Positions 43,705 to 53,208 are shown, counted from the first letter of the stretch. The stretch: DNA of 64,000 nucleotides from JACQFV01 sp964593585 (GCA_964593585.1 CAZQIZ010000007.1:46575-110574); one strand, 5' to 3'. Made by a program: numbers and translations. The notes: a model not told the origin generated them from the sequence alone.

Positions 43705-45296
43705 AAAAGCGCCCCGCCATCACCCGGTCCGTATCGGTCCTTTTCGTCCTGCTGGCGCTGAGCGTCTCGGCCGCCGCTCAGTCGCGCCCCTCCAGTTGCA
43801 TCACCTGCCACTCGCGGCTGACCGATGCCCGTCCGCACAACCCGACAGTGCGCATCCACGAAGATGTCCACCTGCAAAAGGGTTTATCCTGCCACAGTTG
43901 CCATGGGGGCAATCCGGCCGTCGGCGCCGTTGAGGGCGATGCCTCGCCGGCGCATGATTTCGACAAGGGTTTCGTTGGCGCGCCTGCCACCGTCGATATC
44001 CCCGCCTTCTGCGACCGCTGCCACGGCGATGTCGAATTCATGAAGCAGTACAATCCGAAGCTGCGCGTCGATCAGTTGCTCGAATACAAATCCAGCCACC
44101 ACGGCAAGGCGTTGGCCGAAGGCAACACCGACGTCGCCACTTGCATCTCCTGCCACGGTGTGCATGGCATCCTGCCGATCGCCGACACCCGCAGCCCGGT
44201 CTACAAGACCAACGTCGCCGCCACCTGCACCGGCTGCCATGCCGATGCGGCCCTGATGACGCGTTACGGGTTCGCCCATGATCAGAAGGAGAAGTATGCC
44301 GGCTCGGTCCACGGCCGGAAACTGGCGGCCGGCGATCTGGCCGCGCCGACCTGCAACAACTGCCACGGCAACCATGGCGCGACACCCCCGGGGCTGACCT
44401 CGATCGCCAACGCCTGCGGCGAATGCCACGCCAACAACCGCGACTTCTTCAACGAAAGCCCGCACAAGGCCGCCTACGCTGAACTCGGGGTCGGCGACTG
44501 CATCATCTGCCACAACCACCACGACATCGCTGAACCCGACGACAGAATGATCGGCACCGGCCCCGGTTCGATGTGTATCACCTGTCATTCGGATGGCGAG
44601 CCCGGATACCGAGCCGCCGCCCTCATGGCCGATCAACTCGACTCGCTCAAGACCGCCCTGGCCGCCGCGCATGGCCTGCTGGACCGCGCCGCCCGCGGCG
44701 GCGTCAATGTCGCCCTCGGCAAGTTCGACATGCATGCCGCCGATGACGCCTTGATCAAGGCCCGCACCGCCATCCACTATTTCGACACCACGAAATTCGG
44801 CGCGGTGATCGCCGCCGGGTTGGCGGACGCCGGACGGGTCATCGCCCATGGCGAGAATGCCCTCCACGACCTGCGCGTGCGTCGTCTCGGACTGGGCTTT
44901 TCGCTGCCCTTGATTTTGCTGGTCGCCCTGGGACTTGTCTGGAAGATACGCGCGCTGGAGCGCAACCATCCATCCCGCCCACAGGAGGTCCGTCATATGC
45001 CGTTGGCGCAATGGAGCACCGCTCGCATTATGGCCGTCTGGGCCGCCGCCGCCGCCCTCGCCGTGGCCGTCAATCTCCTCTCCGAATCCGCCGCCTTCAA
45101 GTCGGCGCTCTTTTTCGACTACATCTTCCAACTGGTCTGGATCGTGCTTTTGGCCCCCGCCATCATCCTGACCTACATCTGGGCCAACGTTCACCTCGAC
45201 GAACCCGCGCGCCAACGCGTGAAGAATGCGATGATTGCCACCGCGGTGATACTCATCCTGCTGTGGCTGCGCTTCTCCTGCACGCGCTTCCGTTAG
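43701..45296 (+). CDS. Nine-heme membrane-bound cytochrome c
   Basis: 531 residues. Signal peptide MKKRPAITRSVSVLFVLLALSVSAAA with Gln at the predicted mature start. Nine CXXCH motifs follow: CITCH, CHSCH, CDRCH, CISCH, CTGCH, CNNCH, CGECH, CIICH and CITCH, all within about residues 32-300. A helical region (about 305-390) leads to a membrane helix (LGFSLPLILLVALGLVW) and then three more hydrophobic helices to the end. The arrangement resembles NapC/NrfH- or c7-like electron carriers tied to a quinol complex, but I cannot name the family. An in-frame ATG at 44997 with a strong ribosome binding site suggests the last 99 residues may also be made alone. ATGA overlap with cytochrome b. Confidence 0.85.
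   Translation: MKKRPAITRSVSVLFVLLALSVSAAAQSRPSSCITCHSRLTDARPHNPTVRIHEDVHLQKGLSCHSCHGGNPAVGAVEGDASPAHDFDKGFVGAPATVDIPAFCDRCHGDVEFMKQYNPKLRVDQLLEYKSSHHGKALAEGNTDVATCISCHGVHGILPIADTRSPVYKTNVAATCTGCHADAALMTRYGFAHDQKEKYAGSVHGRKLAAGDLAAPTCNNCHGNHGATPPGLTSIANACGECHANNRDFFNESPHKAAYAELGVGDCIICHNHHDIAEPDDRMIGTGPGSMCITCHSDGEPGYRAAALMADQLDSLKTALAAAHGLLDRAARGGVNVALGKFDMHAADDALIKARTAIHYFDTTKFGAVIAAGLADAGRVIAHGENALHDLRVRRLGLGFSLPLILLVALGLVWKIRALERNHPSRPQEVRHMPLAQWSTARIMAVWAAAAALAVAVNLLSESAAFKSALFFDYIFQLVWIVLLAPAIILTYIWANVHLDEPARQRVKNAMIATAVILILLWLRFSCTRFR
44983..44999 (+). promoter_or_regulatory. Strong internal ribosome binding site and ATG
   Basis: AGGAGGT at 44983-44989, 7 bases before ATG 44997, in the same frame as the nine-heme cytochrome (codon 433). 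It would produce a separate 99-residue protein of three membrane helices (MPLAQWSTARIMAVWAAAAA onward). It is the strongest ribosome binding site match noticed in the window. Confidence 0.5.
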
Positions 45297-45304
45297 CGCC
45301 GGGA

Positions 45305-45340
45305 TTGACAGGGGAGTGGGGGACAGAGCATACTGTCCCC
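45305..45340 (+). promoter_or_regulatory. Promoter and palindrome directly before the DUF1844 gene
   Basis: Consensus -35 TTGACA (45305-45310), 18-base spacer, CATACT (45329-45334); the predicted transcription start falls on or next to the ATG at 45341, so the mRNA may be leaderless. A perfect inverted repeat GGGGACAG-AGCATA-CTGTCCCC (45319-45340) covers the -10 element and looks like an operator. Confidence 0.55.
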
Positions 45341-45664
45341 ATGAGCGATTCCGCCCTCTTTATCGGATTGGTGGCCTCGTTGCATTCCTCCGGAATGATC
45401 CAACTGGGCAAGCTGGCCAATCCCCTGACCGGCAAGGCCGAACGCGACCTCGATGCGGTCCGTCAGACCATCGATCTTCTCGATGTAATCCAGCAGAAGA
45501 CACGCGGCAATCTGACCGACGGTGAAACGCGTTTCCTCGAACGCGCCCTCTTTGAACTGCGAATGAACTTTGTCGAGGAATCGCGCCATCCCGCCAGCGC
45601 CGTCGATGACAAACCCGGCGCCGCCTCCGGCGAAAATCCCGCGAACCATCCCCCGGACGCCTGA
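45341..45664 (+). CDS. DUF1844 domain protein
   Basis: 107 residues. The central part (FIGLVASLHSSGMIQLGKLANP, then DLDAVRQTIDLLDVIQQKT and GNLTDGETRFLERALFELRM) matches the DUF1844 pattern, a small all-helical family of unknown function often found near envelope or coenzyme genes. The C-terminal 25 residues are Pro/Ala-rich. No signal peptide. No ribosome binding site is seen before the ATG, in line with the predicted leaderless transcript. It is followed by a 164-base gap to murB. Confidence 0.85.
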   Translation: MSDSALFIGLVASLHSSGMIQLGKLANPLTGKAERDLDAVRQTIDLLDVIQQKTRGNLTDGETRFLERALFELRMNFVEESRHPASAVDDKPGAASGENPANHPPDA

Positions 45665-45766
45665 GTATCACCGGCGGGGGAGGACCGGACCATTCCGCTG
45701 TTTTGCGCTCACGGCCGGGTTTGGCGTTGACTGATCGCGCCCCTGTTCCGACTCTATCCACAGACG

Positions 45767-45793
45767 GCCGCCGGCATGTGCATGCCCGGCGGC
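45767..45793. promoter_or_regulatory. GC-rich hairpin upstream of murB
   Basis: GCCGCCGGCATG pairs with CATGCCCGGCGGC (one bulged C). It may end the DUF1844 transcript or mark the murB leader. TTGACT at 45727 lacks a well spaced -10 element, so no murB promoter is called. Confidence 0.4.
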
Positions 45794-45828
45794 GGGTCGC
45801 TCTCACCGCACCGCAAGGGGGAGGGACG

Positions 45829-46794
45829 GTGGAAACCGCCAACGTGTCTGCGCCCGAAACCTGGCCCGCCTGGACTGCGCCATTGCGCGAGCACCTGCGC
45901 GCCGATGTGCCGCTGGGGCCCTTGACCACACTGAAGATCGGCGGCCCCGCCGACTGGTATTTCCCCGCGACCAGCGTCGATCAGCTCGCTCTGGCGCTCA
46001 CCGTCGCGCGCGAACACCGGATTCCTTACACGCTGCTGGGCGACGGCTCCAATGTCCTGATCTCCGATCTGGGAATCCGTGGACTGGTAATTCATAACCG
46101 CGCCGGACGGATCGAACGCCGCGGGAACAATCTCCACTCCGAGGCGGGGGCGCTTCTGGCCGCGCTGGTGGATCGGTCGCGCGCTGAGTCGCTCACCGGA
46201 ATGGAGTTTGCCTCCGGCATCTATGGCAGCGTCGGCGGCGCGGTCTTCGGCAACGCCGGCGCCTATGGCAAGTCCATCGCCGATGTTCTCGTCGATGTCG
46301 AGGTCCTCACGCGTGGTGGCGAACGTCTGCATCTGCCGCCGGAGAAAATGGAGTTCACCTACCGCGCCTCGGGCTGCGCCCGCAACGGCTGGACCGTGCT
46401 GGCCTGCGAAATCGGCCTGGCGCCGGGGGATCGTGACGCCATCTCCGCTGAGATCGATCGCATCATTGGCATCCGCAGCGCCAAGCTTCCCGCCGACCTG
46501 CCCTCCGCAGGCTCGTACTTCAAGAATATCGAGGATCCCAAGGCTGAGTACGGCAAGATCCCGGCCGGAAAGTTACTGGAAGCCGTTGGGGCCAAGGAGC
46601 TTAAGGTTGGCGGCGCCGGGGTCTACGAAAAGCACGCCAACGTCATCGTCAACCTCGGTGGCGCCACCGCCCACGATGTTCTGGCGCTCGCCGAATTGAT
46701 GAAATCCAGGGTCCGCGATGCCTACGGCATAGAATTGCATAGCGAGGTCCGTTTCATCGGCGAACCACATCCGGTCGGCGGATCATCCAGCTAA
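45829..46794 (+). CDS. murB: UDP-N-acetylenolpyruvoylglucosamine reductase
   Basis: 321 residues. FAD/NADPH enzyme that makes UDP-MurNAc. Visible: LTTLKIGGPADWYFPAT (about 31-47), the FAD loop LLGDGSNVLISDLGIRGLVI (about 69-88), GMEFASGIYGSVGGAVFGNAGAYG (about 125-148), the proton-donor Ser in PSAGSYFKNI (about 227) and VHANVIVN-like EKHANVIVNLGGATAHDVL. It is of the shorter type II form. GTG start at 45829 behind GGGGGAGGG; the frame is open further upstream. MurB is normally in the dcw cluster next to murC; here it lies about 8 kb downstream of ftsZ. Confidence 0.95.
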   Translation: METANVSAPETWPAWTAPLREHLRADVPLGPLTTLKIGGPADWYFPATSVDQLALALTVAREHRIPYTLLGDGSNVLISDLGIRGLVIHNRAGRIERRGNNLHSEAGALLAALVDRSRAESLTGMEFASGIYGSVGGAVFGNAGAYGKSIADVLVDVEVLTRGGERLHLPPEKMEFTYRASGCARNGWTVLACEIGLAPGDRDAISAEIDRIIGIRSAKLPADLPSAGSYFKNIEDPKAEYGKIPAGKLLEAVGAKELKVGGAGVYEKHANVIVNLGGATAHDVLALAELMKSRVRDAYGIELHSEVRFIGEPHPVGGSSS

Positions 46795-46826
46795 GTGTAT
46801 CATTGGGCGGAGTGTCGTCTGTTGCA

Positions 46827-46864
46827 TTGCCACGGCAGCACCCAGAAGGTATATTTTCCTTCTG
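46827..46864 (+). promoter_or_regulatory. sprA promoter with palindrome around the -10 element
   Basis: TTGCCA (46827-46832), 17-base spacer, TATATT (46850-46855): 5/6 in both boxes at ideal spacing. CAGAAGG-TATATTTT-CCTTCTG (46843-46864) is a perfect 7-bp inverted repeat flanking the -10 box. The expected start is near 46862, leaving a leader of about 88 bases that contains AAAGGAG at 46909-46915. Confidence 0.65.
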
Positions 46865-46949
46865 TGCGGCATTGGGTTTGCTCGTTTATCGCCGACACCA
46901 TTAACGAAAGGAGCGCGTATCGCCCGACTCGACTGATTAGGACTAACCC

Positions 46950-49900
46950 GTGAGGGTGGGTGTGCGTTACTGGCACTGCTTGGATTTGCACAATCGCATA
47001 CGTCGTCGGTCGCGTGGGCCGGTCCTGTTGGCGCTGGCCATCTTGCTCTTTGTTGCGCGCGCCGACGTTTCCATTTGGGCCGCCCCGGGTCTGTCGCTCC
47101 CCTCGGATACCCCCTCGCATTATTGGACGCTTGAACTGACCCCGCCGCCGCCGGACACCGTCAACACGTTGCCGACGATGTATCTCCTGGCCGAGCCGCT
47201 CGGCCCGGTGAGCAGCGCGCCGACACCCACGCCCAACCTGGCGGCCAGCCGCGGCGCCGCCACCACCCGTCTGTCGACCGCGCAACCGGTCGCGCAGACC
47301 GGCCGACGCGTCCTCCGGCAACACAAGGATTCCACCGAGGTCAACCCCTGGGCGCTCGATCTGCGTCTCGGCGAGCGCACCCGCCGCGATTCTCTCGACC
47401 TGCGCACCTACGAGGCCTTCCACCGCCGCGAGGGACTGGTCCGTGTTTGGAACGACAGCGTCATCACGCTCCTCTCACGCAGCGACCGCCAGAAGCAGGG
47501 CGAATTGAAGATCGGCCTGCAACTGCCGTCGGCAGTCACCAGCATCGTCGGCGAAGGCGGCGCCGGATTGAAGGTCTCCGGCTATCAACGCATCGCCTTC
47601 GCCGGACGCTCGCAATGGAACGATGGGCAGAGCGTCTCCACGGTGAAACAGAACAAGTTCCCCTCGCTGAAGATGGAGCAGATCAACCGCTTCACCGTCG
47701 AGGGGACCATCGGCTCGAAGATCACCGTCTCGGTCGACCAGGACTCGCGACGCACCACCGATCTGGAAAACCGCATCATCGTGCGCTACAAGTCCGACGA
47801 GGATGACATCATCCAGTCGATCGACCTCGGCAACACCACCATCGCCCTCTCCGATGCCCGTTTCATCGGCTACTCCGAGCGCATCCAGGGCCTTTTCGGC
47901 ATCGGCATGGCCGGCAAGGTTGGCGCGGTCGACTGGAAAGCGATCGCCTCGCAGGAGAAGGGGAACACCGCCCGCTCACGTCTGACCGCCGGCGCCAACG
48001 AGCAGGAAATCATCATCCGCGACTACCAGTTCGACCGCTATCGTTTCTTCGATGTCGGCCGTATCGGCGGCGAAAACTACCTGGGCCCCGGCGACCAAAT
48101 CGTCGAATTCTGGCTCTATCAGGGTGTCGGCAGTCTCGATCCCAATCAGCCCGAGGCCGTCGCTTATCCCAACTCGCAGCAACCCAGTGCCTCCCCGGAC
48201 TCGGTCAAGCAGCGCTTCCGCGAACTGGGCATCACCGAAGATTACGAACTGATCCAGGACACCGCCGCCGGCAAGTACTATGTCTTCTTCCCGACGCGCC
48301 TGCAGAACATCCAGACGTCGGTGATCGCCTACTACATGGTCGTGCGCAAGGCCAACGGCGCCACGCTCGCCTTCGGCGATCGCAGCACGTCGCCCTTCCG
48401 GTTGCAGATGCTCAAGCGGGCCAACCCGCAGCCTTCCGACCCGCTCTGGGAGGCGGAATGGAAAAACGTCTACGACTTGCGCATTCGCAATATCGACTAC
48501 CTCCAGTTGGATCTGGACATCTACAAGGGTGCCGTCGGCGACGAGGCCAACCGCGCCAACAAGAATCAGCAGTCCGACGGCCAGTACTACCTGCGCATCT
48601 TCGATCTGGACCGGACCAACTCGACCGGCGCGGCCACACCGGATGGCAAGGTCGATGACGACGCCGCCATCCTCGACACCACCCGCGGCCTGCTCATCTT
48701 CCCGTCGCGGCGGCCCTTCGCCGACAACGAACTGCTGATCCAGAGGATTCCGAGTCTCTACTCCTCCGCCAACCCCAACGACCTGCGCGATTCATCGAAG
48801 TATTACCTGAAGCTGACCTCGCGCCAGCGCTCCAAGCAGGTCTCGCTGGGCACCATCAACATCCTGGAGGGCTCCGAAGTCGTCACCAAGAACGGCCAGC
48901 GGCTCTCGCGCGACCTGCATTACGAGATCGACTACACCACCGGCATCGTCACCTTCATCGACGACAACGTGCTCGATCCGACCGCCACGGTGACGATCGA
49001 CTACGAATACGCGCCCTTTATCTCGGCGGAGAAACGCACGCTCTTCGGCTTCTCGGCCAAGTACGAGCCCACCTCGACGTTGCGCACCGGCGCGACCGTG
49101 CTCTACAAGGGCACCAAGGCCACCGACCGTCCCGCGCAACTGGGCGCCGAACCCTACCGCGACTTCGTCGGCGAGTACTTCCTCAACTGGTCGACCTCGC
49201 CGGACTTCCTGACGTCGATGGCCAACGCCGTGCCGCTGATCAATACCAAGGCCAATTCCGCCCTCTCCTTCCAGGGGGCGATCGCCCGCTCAATGCCCAA
49301 TCCCAACACGCGCGGCAGCGTCTTCATCGACGATTTCGAGGGGACCAAACGCGCCTCCGGGCTGGGCGTGATCCGCGAATCCTGGTCGATCGCCTCGCCC
49401 CCGTATGCGCCCAACGGCTCCGATCTCTTGGCGTCCCGCGGCCTCCATGATCCGGCATTCATCTGGTTTAACCCGTACACGCAGTTCCAGGACATCGACA
49501 TCTACGACCGCGATCCCAACCGCGATCGCACCGCCGACCGCCGCACCCATGTGCTGGTCCTCGAGGCACGGCCGCAGAGATCGCAGACCCGCGAGGCCGG
49601 CGATCCCAACACCGCCGCCTGGGGCGGCATCATGCGCGGGCTGCCCTTCTCGCAATGGGATCAGTCGCGCGCCGAGTACCTCGAAATTCGCATGGCGGTC
49701 GTGCGCCACGGCAACAACGCCGGGATGCTGCGGGTCGATCTCGGACGTATCTCCGAGGATGTCAACGACAACGGCAGCCTCGACACCGAAGACCGCCCCG
49801 AAGGACCCGGTCTGCCGCCCAACAAGATTCTCGACATCGGCGAGGATGTCGGGCTGGATGGCTTGACTGACGTCGATGAAGTCAGCGCCGATGGCACCCC

Positions 49901-52900
49901 CTACGATCCGGTGACCAACCCCGACCCCGCCGGCGACAACTGGTCCTACGACAGCGATCCCGACACGCGCAACAACTACGACCGCATCAACGGAACCGAG
50001 AACTCGCTCTCCGACCCGGTGCGCGGCTCGCGTCCCGACACCGAGGACCTCGGCGGCGAATCGGAATTCGACCGTGTCAACGCCTACTACCAGTTGGCGA
50101 TCAACCTCGATGACGAATTCGATCCGGCGCTGGTGCAGAATTCCGAGAAGACCTCCGGCGACGTCACCGGCTTCGCCAACGCCCTGGTATGGAAGACCTA
50201 CCGCATTCCGCTGTGGGATTCGAAGTATTACCAGACCTTCGCCGACCCCGGCGTCAAGCCCGACTCCAACCAGATCCAGTACGCCCGCCTCTGGCTCTCC
50301 GGCGCCGACTCGACCACGCGCATCTATATTGCCGCCGCCGACATCGTCGAGCGCACCTGGAAGTCCACGCTCGTCGGCGGCGACACCATCACCGCCCAAC
50401 CCGCCCCCGACTTCCAATTGGGCGTCAAGAACACCGAGGAAAACGCCGACTACTTCTCGCCCCCCGGCGTGAGCGGCTACCGCGACCCGCGCACCAACTA
50501 CCGCGAGAAGGAACAGTCGCTCATTCTGGTCTATCAGAACTTCCGCGCCGGCGACGAGGGCAAGGCCGAAATTACCGTCACCAAGGAAGACTTCACCGGC
50601 TACCGCAACCTTGCCATGTGGGTTCACGCCGATTCGTCGGCGCGCGACGGCAAGACCCTGTTCTACCTGCGCTTCGGGCAGAACGCGCAGAATTACTACG
50701 AGTACATCGACACCCTGCGCTTCTTCGACAACCACGACGAGAACTGGCGCGCCAATCAGATGCTGATTGATTTCAATCAGATCACCGCGCTGAAGGACAC
50801 GACCGGCGTCGGGCGGTCGGATAGTCTGGAGTATGTCTTCGATCCGGTCTATCGCACCGGCGTCCGCGGCCAGCCCAGTCTCGCCAGCATCATCTACCGC
50901 GAGATCGGCGTTCTCCGCGTCGGCGACCCCATGGACCCGCCGGTCTCCGGCGAGACCTGGTTTGACGAATTGCGTCTGGAGGAGGTGCGCAAGGATCCCG
51001 GTCTGGCCGCCTCGGGCCGCCTCACAGTCCAGATGGCCGACCTGATCGGCGGCACCGTCGGCCTCGATGCCAAGACCTATTCCTTCCGCCAGTTGAACGA
51101 GGGCCGCAGTTCCAGCGTGCAGGCCGGCGGCGACCAGTTGAAGTACAGCGCCAACGGCAACCTCGCTCTACATAAATTCCTTCCGGAATCGTGGGGCGTT
51201 AACCTGCCGATCTCGGCCACGTTCAATGAGGATCTCAGCACACCACGGCTCCTGACCGGATCAGATATCGTGCTCACTGAAGAGCGCCAGAAAGACGAAC
51301 GCTCCAGGACCATCAGTAAGGGCCTCTCGATCCCGGTGACGATCCGTCCCAAGTCCACCAACTGGTTGGTTACGTCGACCCTCAGCGCGCTGACCACTCG
51401 ATTCTCACTTACGCACACGCGGCAAACGACGCCAACTCGCGGCAAGTCGACGGCCGACGGCTACACTGCCTACGCCGACTACAAACTGAAGTTCGGCGAA
51501 CGGCTCACCTTCCCGCCGCTTTTCTGGACACGCTACCTGCTGTTCCCGAAGCGCCTCTACGCCACGCCGTTCTCCATTCTGCCGACCGACTTCCGCGCGC
51601 AGGGGACGATGCAGCGCACAAGTTCGGTACAGGAGAGCACACTGGGTGACGTCACAACGTCATATGTGCGCTCATTCAACGGCACCTCAGGGGTCAACTT
51701 CTCCCCGATTCCATCGGTGGCTGTCAAATTCGACATGACGACCAACCGCGATTTGTCTGACGAAAACGATCTGAACCTTTCACTCAATCCCAGGAAGTTC
51801 AAGTTCGGCCGTGAACTGGGCTACTCGCAAAACGCCAGCGCCAGTTACCGTCCCAACCTCGTCTCGTTCCTGGCGCCGACGTTCAACTACACCACGGTCT
51901 TCAACGACAAGATCGACCGTCTCAACGACGACCACGATGTCTCGGGGTCGCGCAGTTGGTCGATCTCCGGCACCTTCGAGCCGGCCAAGTTCTGGGGCTT
52001 CATGGGCGCGCGCGCCAAGGCGGGCGGGGGTGGCGGCAACCGCGCCGCCGCCAACCAGCCGCGCACCGACAAGCGGATGGGCGCCCGCGCGCAGGAAAAG
52101 GATCGCGACAAGGAAGAGAAACCCGACACCACCGAGGCGCCCAAACCCGCCGCCACGGGCGGCGGCGGCGCCATGCCCGTCGATGCCTGGCGATCGCTCA
52201 TGGGCGGTCTGCGCTGGCTCACTTCGCCCATCGGCGCGACCACCCTCAACTATGGCCGCTCCAACGGCGACACGCGCCGCGATCTCGACAACCGCCCCAC
52301 CTGGCGCTACCGCTTCGGTTTCGATCTCGATGAGCAAACGCCCCTGGCCCCCAACCTCGGCAGCGGCTCGCAGATTCTGGTCAACACAAAAACCGACAAG
52401 GAAACCTTCAGCGCCAAGAACCAGATCAACCTCTTCGGCGTGATCAATCTCAGCAGCGGCTACACCGCCAACAAGACCTCGACGATCAAGGCCGGCTCCT
52501 CCAGCAACGCCACCGAGGGCCAGATCTTCCCGTCGCTGTCCACCGGCCTGCAGCGCCTCGAACGCTTCTTCCTCTTGCGCTGGCTGTTCTCCTCCGCCTC
52601 GGCCCGCTTCGGCTATGAGCGCAAGCGCGACGAGACCTTCACCGGCGGCGTGCGCCAGTCGGAGACGATCACCAAGCAGTTCTCGCCGCTGTTCTCGGTG
52701 CAGGGCACGACAAAAAACGGGATCACCACCAACGTCAGCTACGATATCGGCGAGGCCGAGACCCGGCAGTTCAACAACCGCCAGGTCCTGCGCAAAGAGG
52801 CCAACTCCGTGCGCATCACCGGCAACTACTCCTTCTCCTCGCCCAACGGCATCCCGCTGCCGATCCTGCGCGGTTTGCGGTTGCGCTCGACCATGTCGCT

Positions 52901-53144
52901 GTCGGTCGGCATCAACTACAAAGTCGACGAATCGTACAACCGCCCCGACAGCGTGGCCAGTTTCACCCTGACCGGTTCGAGCAAGTCGCTGTCGATCACC
53001 CCGCAGGCGACCTACTCTTTCTCGATGCGCGTCAAGGGCGGGATGACCGCCGAGTGGACCGACCGCAACGACATCTCGCCCAGCTCCGGCCGTCGCAAGA
53101 CCCATGTCCGCAGTCTCGGCTTCTGGGCCGAATTCACCTTCTAA
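46950..53144 (+). CDS. sprA: SprA/Sov-like outer-membrane translocon protein of a type IX-like secretion system
   Basis: 2064 residues, a little shorter than the 2300-2500 of Bacteroidota SprA. In those bacteria SprA is the giant outer-membrane barrel through which T9SS cargo leaves. Signal-anchor region RGPVLLALAILLFVARADVS, then SprA-N type repeats: FTVEGTIGSKITVSVDQDSR, IVRYKSDEDDIIQSIDLGNT, IKG-like FGFSAKYEPTSTLRTGATVLYKG, and SVFIDDFEGTKRASGLGVIRESW (the 'DDFEG' motif, about 790-813). Many amphipathic beta strands follow, ending with GFWAEFTF (aromatic last residue, outer-membrane barrel signature). An acidic Asp/Asn-rich block (about 930-1050) and a Lys/Glu insert (about 1690-1740) are present. 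The GTG start is uncertain. It has its own promoter. Confidence 0.88.
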   Translation: MRVGVRYWHCLDLHNRIRRRSRGPVLLALAILLFVARADVSIWAAPGLSLPSDTPSHYWTLELTPPPPDTVNTLPTMYLLAEPLGPVSSAPTPTPNLAASRGAATTRLSTAQPVAQTGRRVLRQHKDSTEVNPWALDLRLGERTRRDSLDLRTYEAFHRREGLVRVWNDSVITLLSRSDRQKQGELKIGLQLPSAVTSIVGEGGAGLKVSGYQRIAFAGRSQWNDGQSVSTVKQNKFPSLKMEQINRFTVEGTIGSKITVSVDQDSRRTTDLENRIIVRYKSDEDDIIQSIDLGNTTIALSDARFIGYSERIQGLFGIGMAGKVGAVDWKAIASQEKGNTARSRLTAGANEQEIIIRDYQFDRYRFFDVGRIGGENYLGPGDQIVEFWLYQGVGSLDPNQPEAVAYPNSQQPSASPDSVKQRFRELGITEDYELIQDTAAGKYYVFFPTRLQNIQTSVIAYYMVVRKANGATLAFGDRSTSPFRLQMLKRANPQPSDPLWEAEWKNVYDLRIRNIDYLQLDLDIYKGAVGDEANRANKNQQSDGQYYLRIFDLDRTNSTGAATPDGKVDDDAAILDTTRGLLIFPSRRPFADNELLIQRIPSLYSSANPNDLRDSSKYYLKLTSRQRSKQVSLGTINILEGSEVVTKNGQRLSRDLHYEIDYTTGIVTFIDDNVLDPTATVTIDYEYAPFISAEKRTLFGFSAKYEPTSTLRTGATVLYKGTKATDRPAQLGAEPYRDFVGEYFLNWSTSPDFLTSMANAVPLINTKANSALSFQGAIARSMPNPNTRGSVFIDDFEGTKRASGLGVIRESWSIASPPYAPNGSDLLASRGLHDPAFIWFNPYTQFQDIDIYDRDPNRDRTADRRTHVLVLEARPQRSQTREAGDPNTAAWGGIMRGLPFSQWDQSRAEYLEIRMAVVRHGNNAGMLRVDLGRISEDVNDNGSLDTEDRPEGPGLPPNKILDIGEDVGLDGLTDVDEVSADGTPYDPVTNPDPAGDNWSYDSDPDTRNNYDRINGTENSLSDPVRGSRPDTEDLGGESEFDRVNAYYQLAINLDDEFDPALVQNSEKTSGDVTGFANALVWKTYRIPLWDSKYYQTFADPGVKPDSNQIQYARLWLSGADSTTRIYIAAADIVERTWKSTLVGGDTITAQPAPDFQLGVKNTEENADYFSPPGVSGYRDPRTNYREKEQSLILVYQNFRAGDEGKAEITVTKEDFTGYRNLAMWVHADSSARDGKTLFYLRFGQNAQNYYEYIDTLRFFDNHDENWRANQMLIDFNQITALKDTTGVGRSDSLEYVFDPVYRTGVRGQPSLASIIYREIGVLRVGDPMDPPVSGETWFDELRLEEVRKDPGLAASGRLTVQMADLIGGTVGLDAKTYSFRQLNEGRSSSVQAGGDQLKYSANGNLALHKFLPESWGVNLPISATFNEDLSTPRLLTGSDIVLTEERQKDERSRTISKGLSIPVTIRPKSTNWLVTSTLSALTTRFSLTHTRQTTPTRGKSTADGYTAYADYKLKFGERLTFPPLFWTRYLLFPKRLYATPFSILPTDFRAQGTMQRTSSVQESTLGDVTTSYVRSFNGTSGVNFSPIPSVAVKFDMTTNRDLSDENDLNLSLNPRKFKFGRELGYSQNASASYRPNLVSFLAPTFNYTTVFNDKIDRLNDDHDVSGSRSWSISGTFEPAKFWGFMGARAKAGGGGGNRAAANQPRTDKRMGARAQEKDRDKEEKPDTTEAPKPAATGGGGAMPVDAWRSLMGGLRWLTSPIGATTLNYGRSNGDTRRDLDNRPTWRYRFGFDLDEQTPLAPNLGSGSQILVNTKTDKETFSAKNQINLFGVINLSSGYTANKTSTIKAGSSSNATEGQIFPSLSTGLQRLERFFLLRWLFSSASARFGYERKRDETFTGGVRQSETITKQFSPLFSVQGTTKNGITTNVSYDIGEAETRQFNNRQVLRKEANSVRITGNYSFSSPNGIPLPILRGLRLRSTMSLSVGINYKVDESYNRPDSVASFTLTGSSKSLSITPQATYSFSMRVKGGMTAEWTDRNDISPSSGRRKTHVRSLGFWAEFTF

Positions 53145-53208
53145 CACCGGCCGCGTCCGGCCGATCCTCGCGCTACCGCGCGCCGCCGTCATCCCCTATA
53201 CTCTCCCC

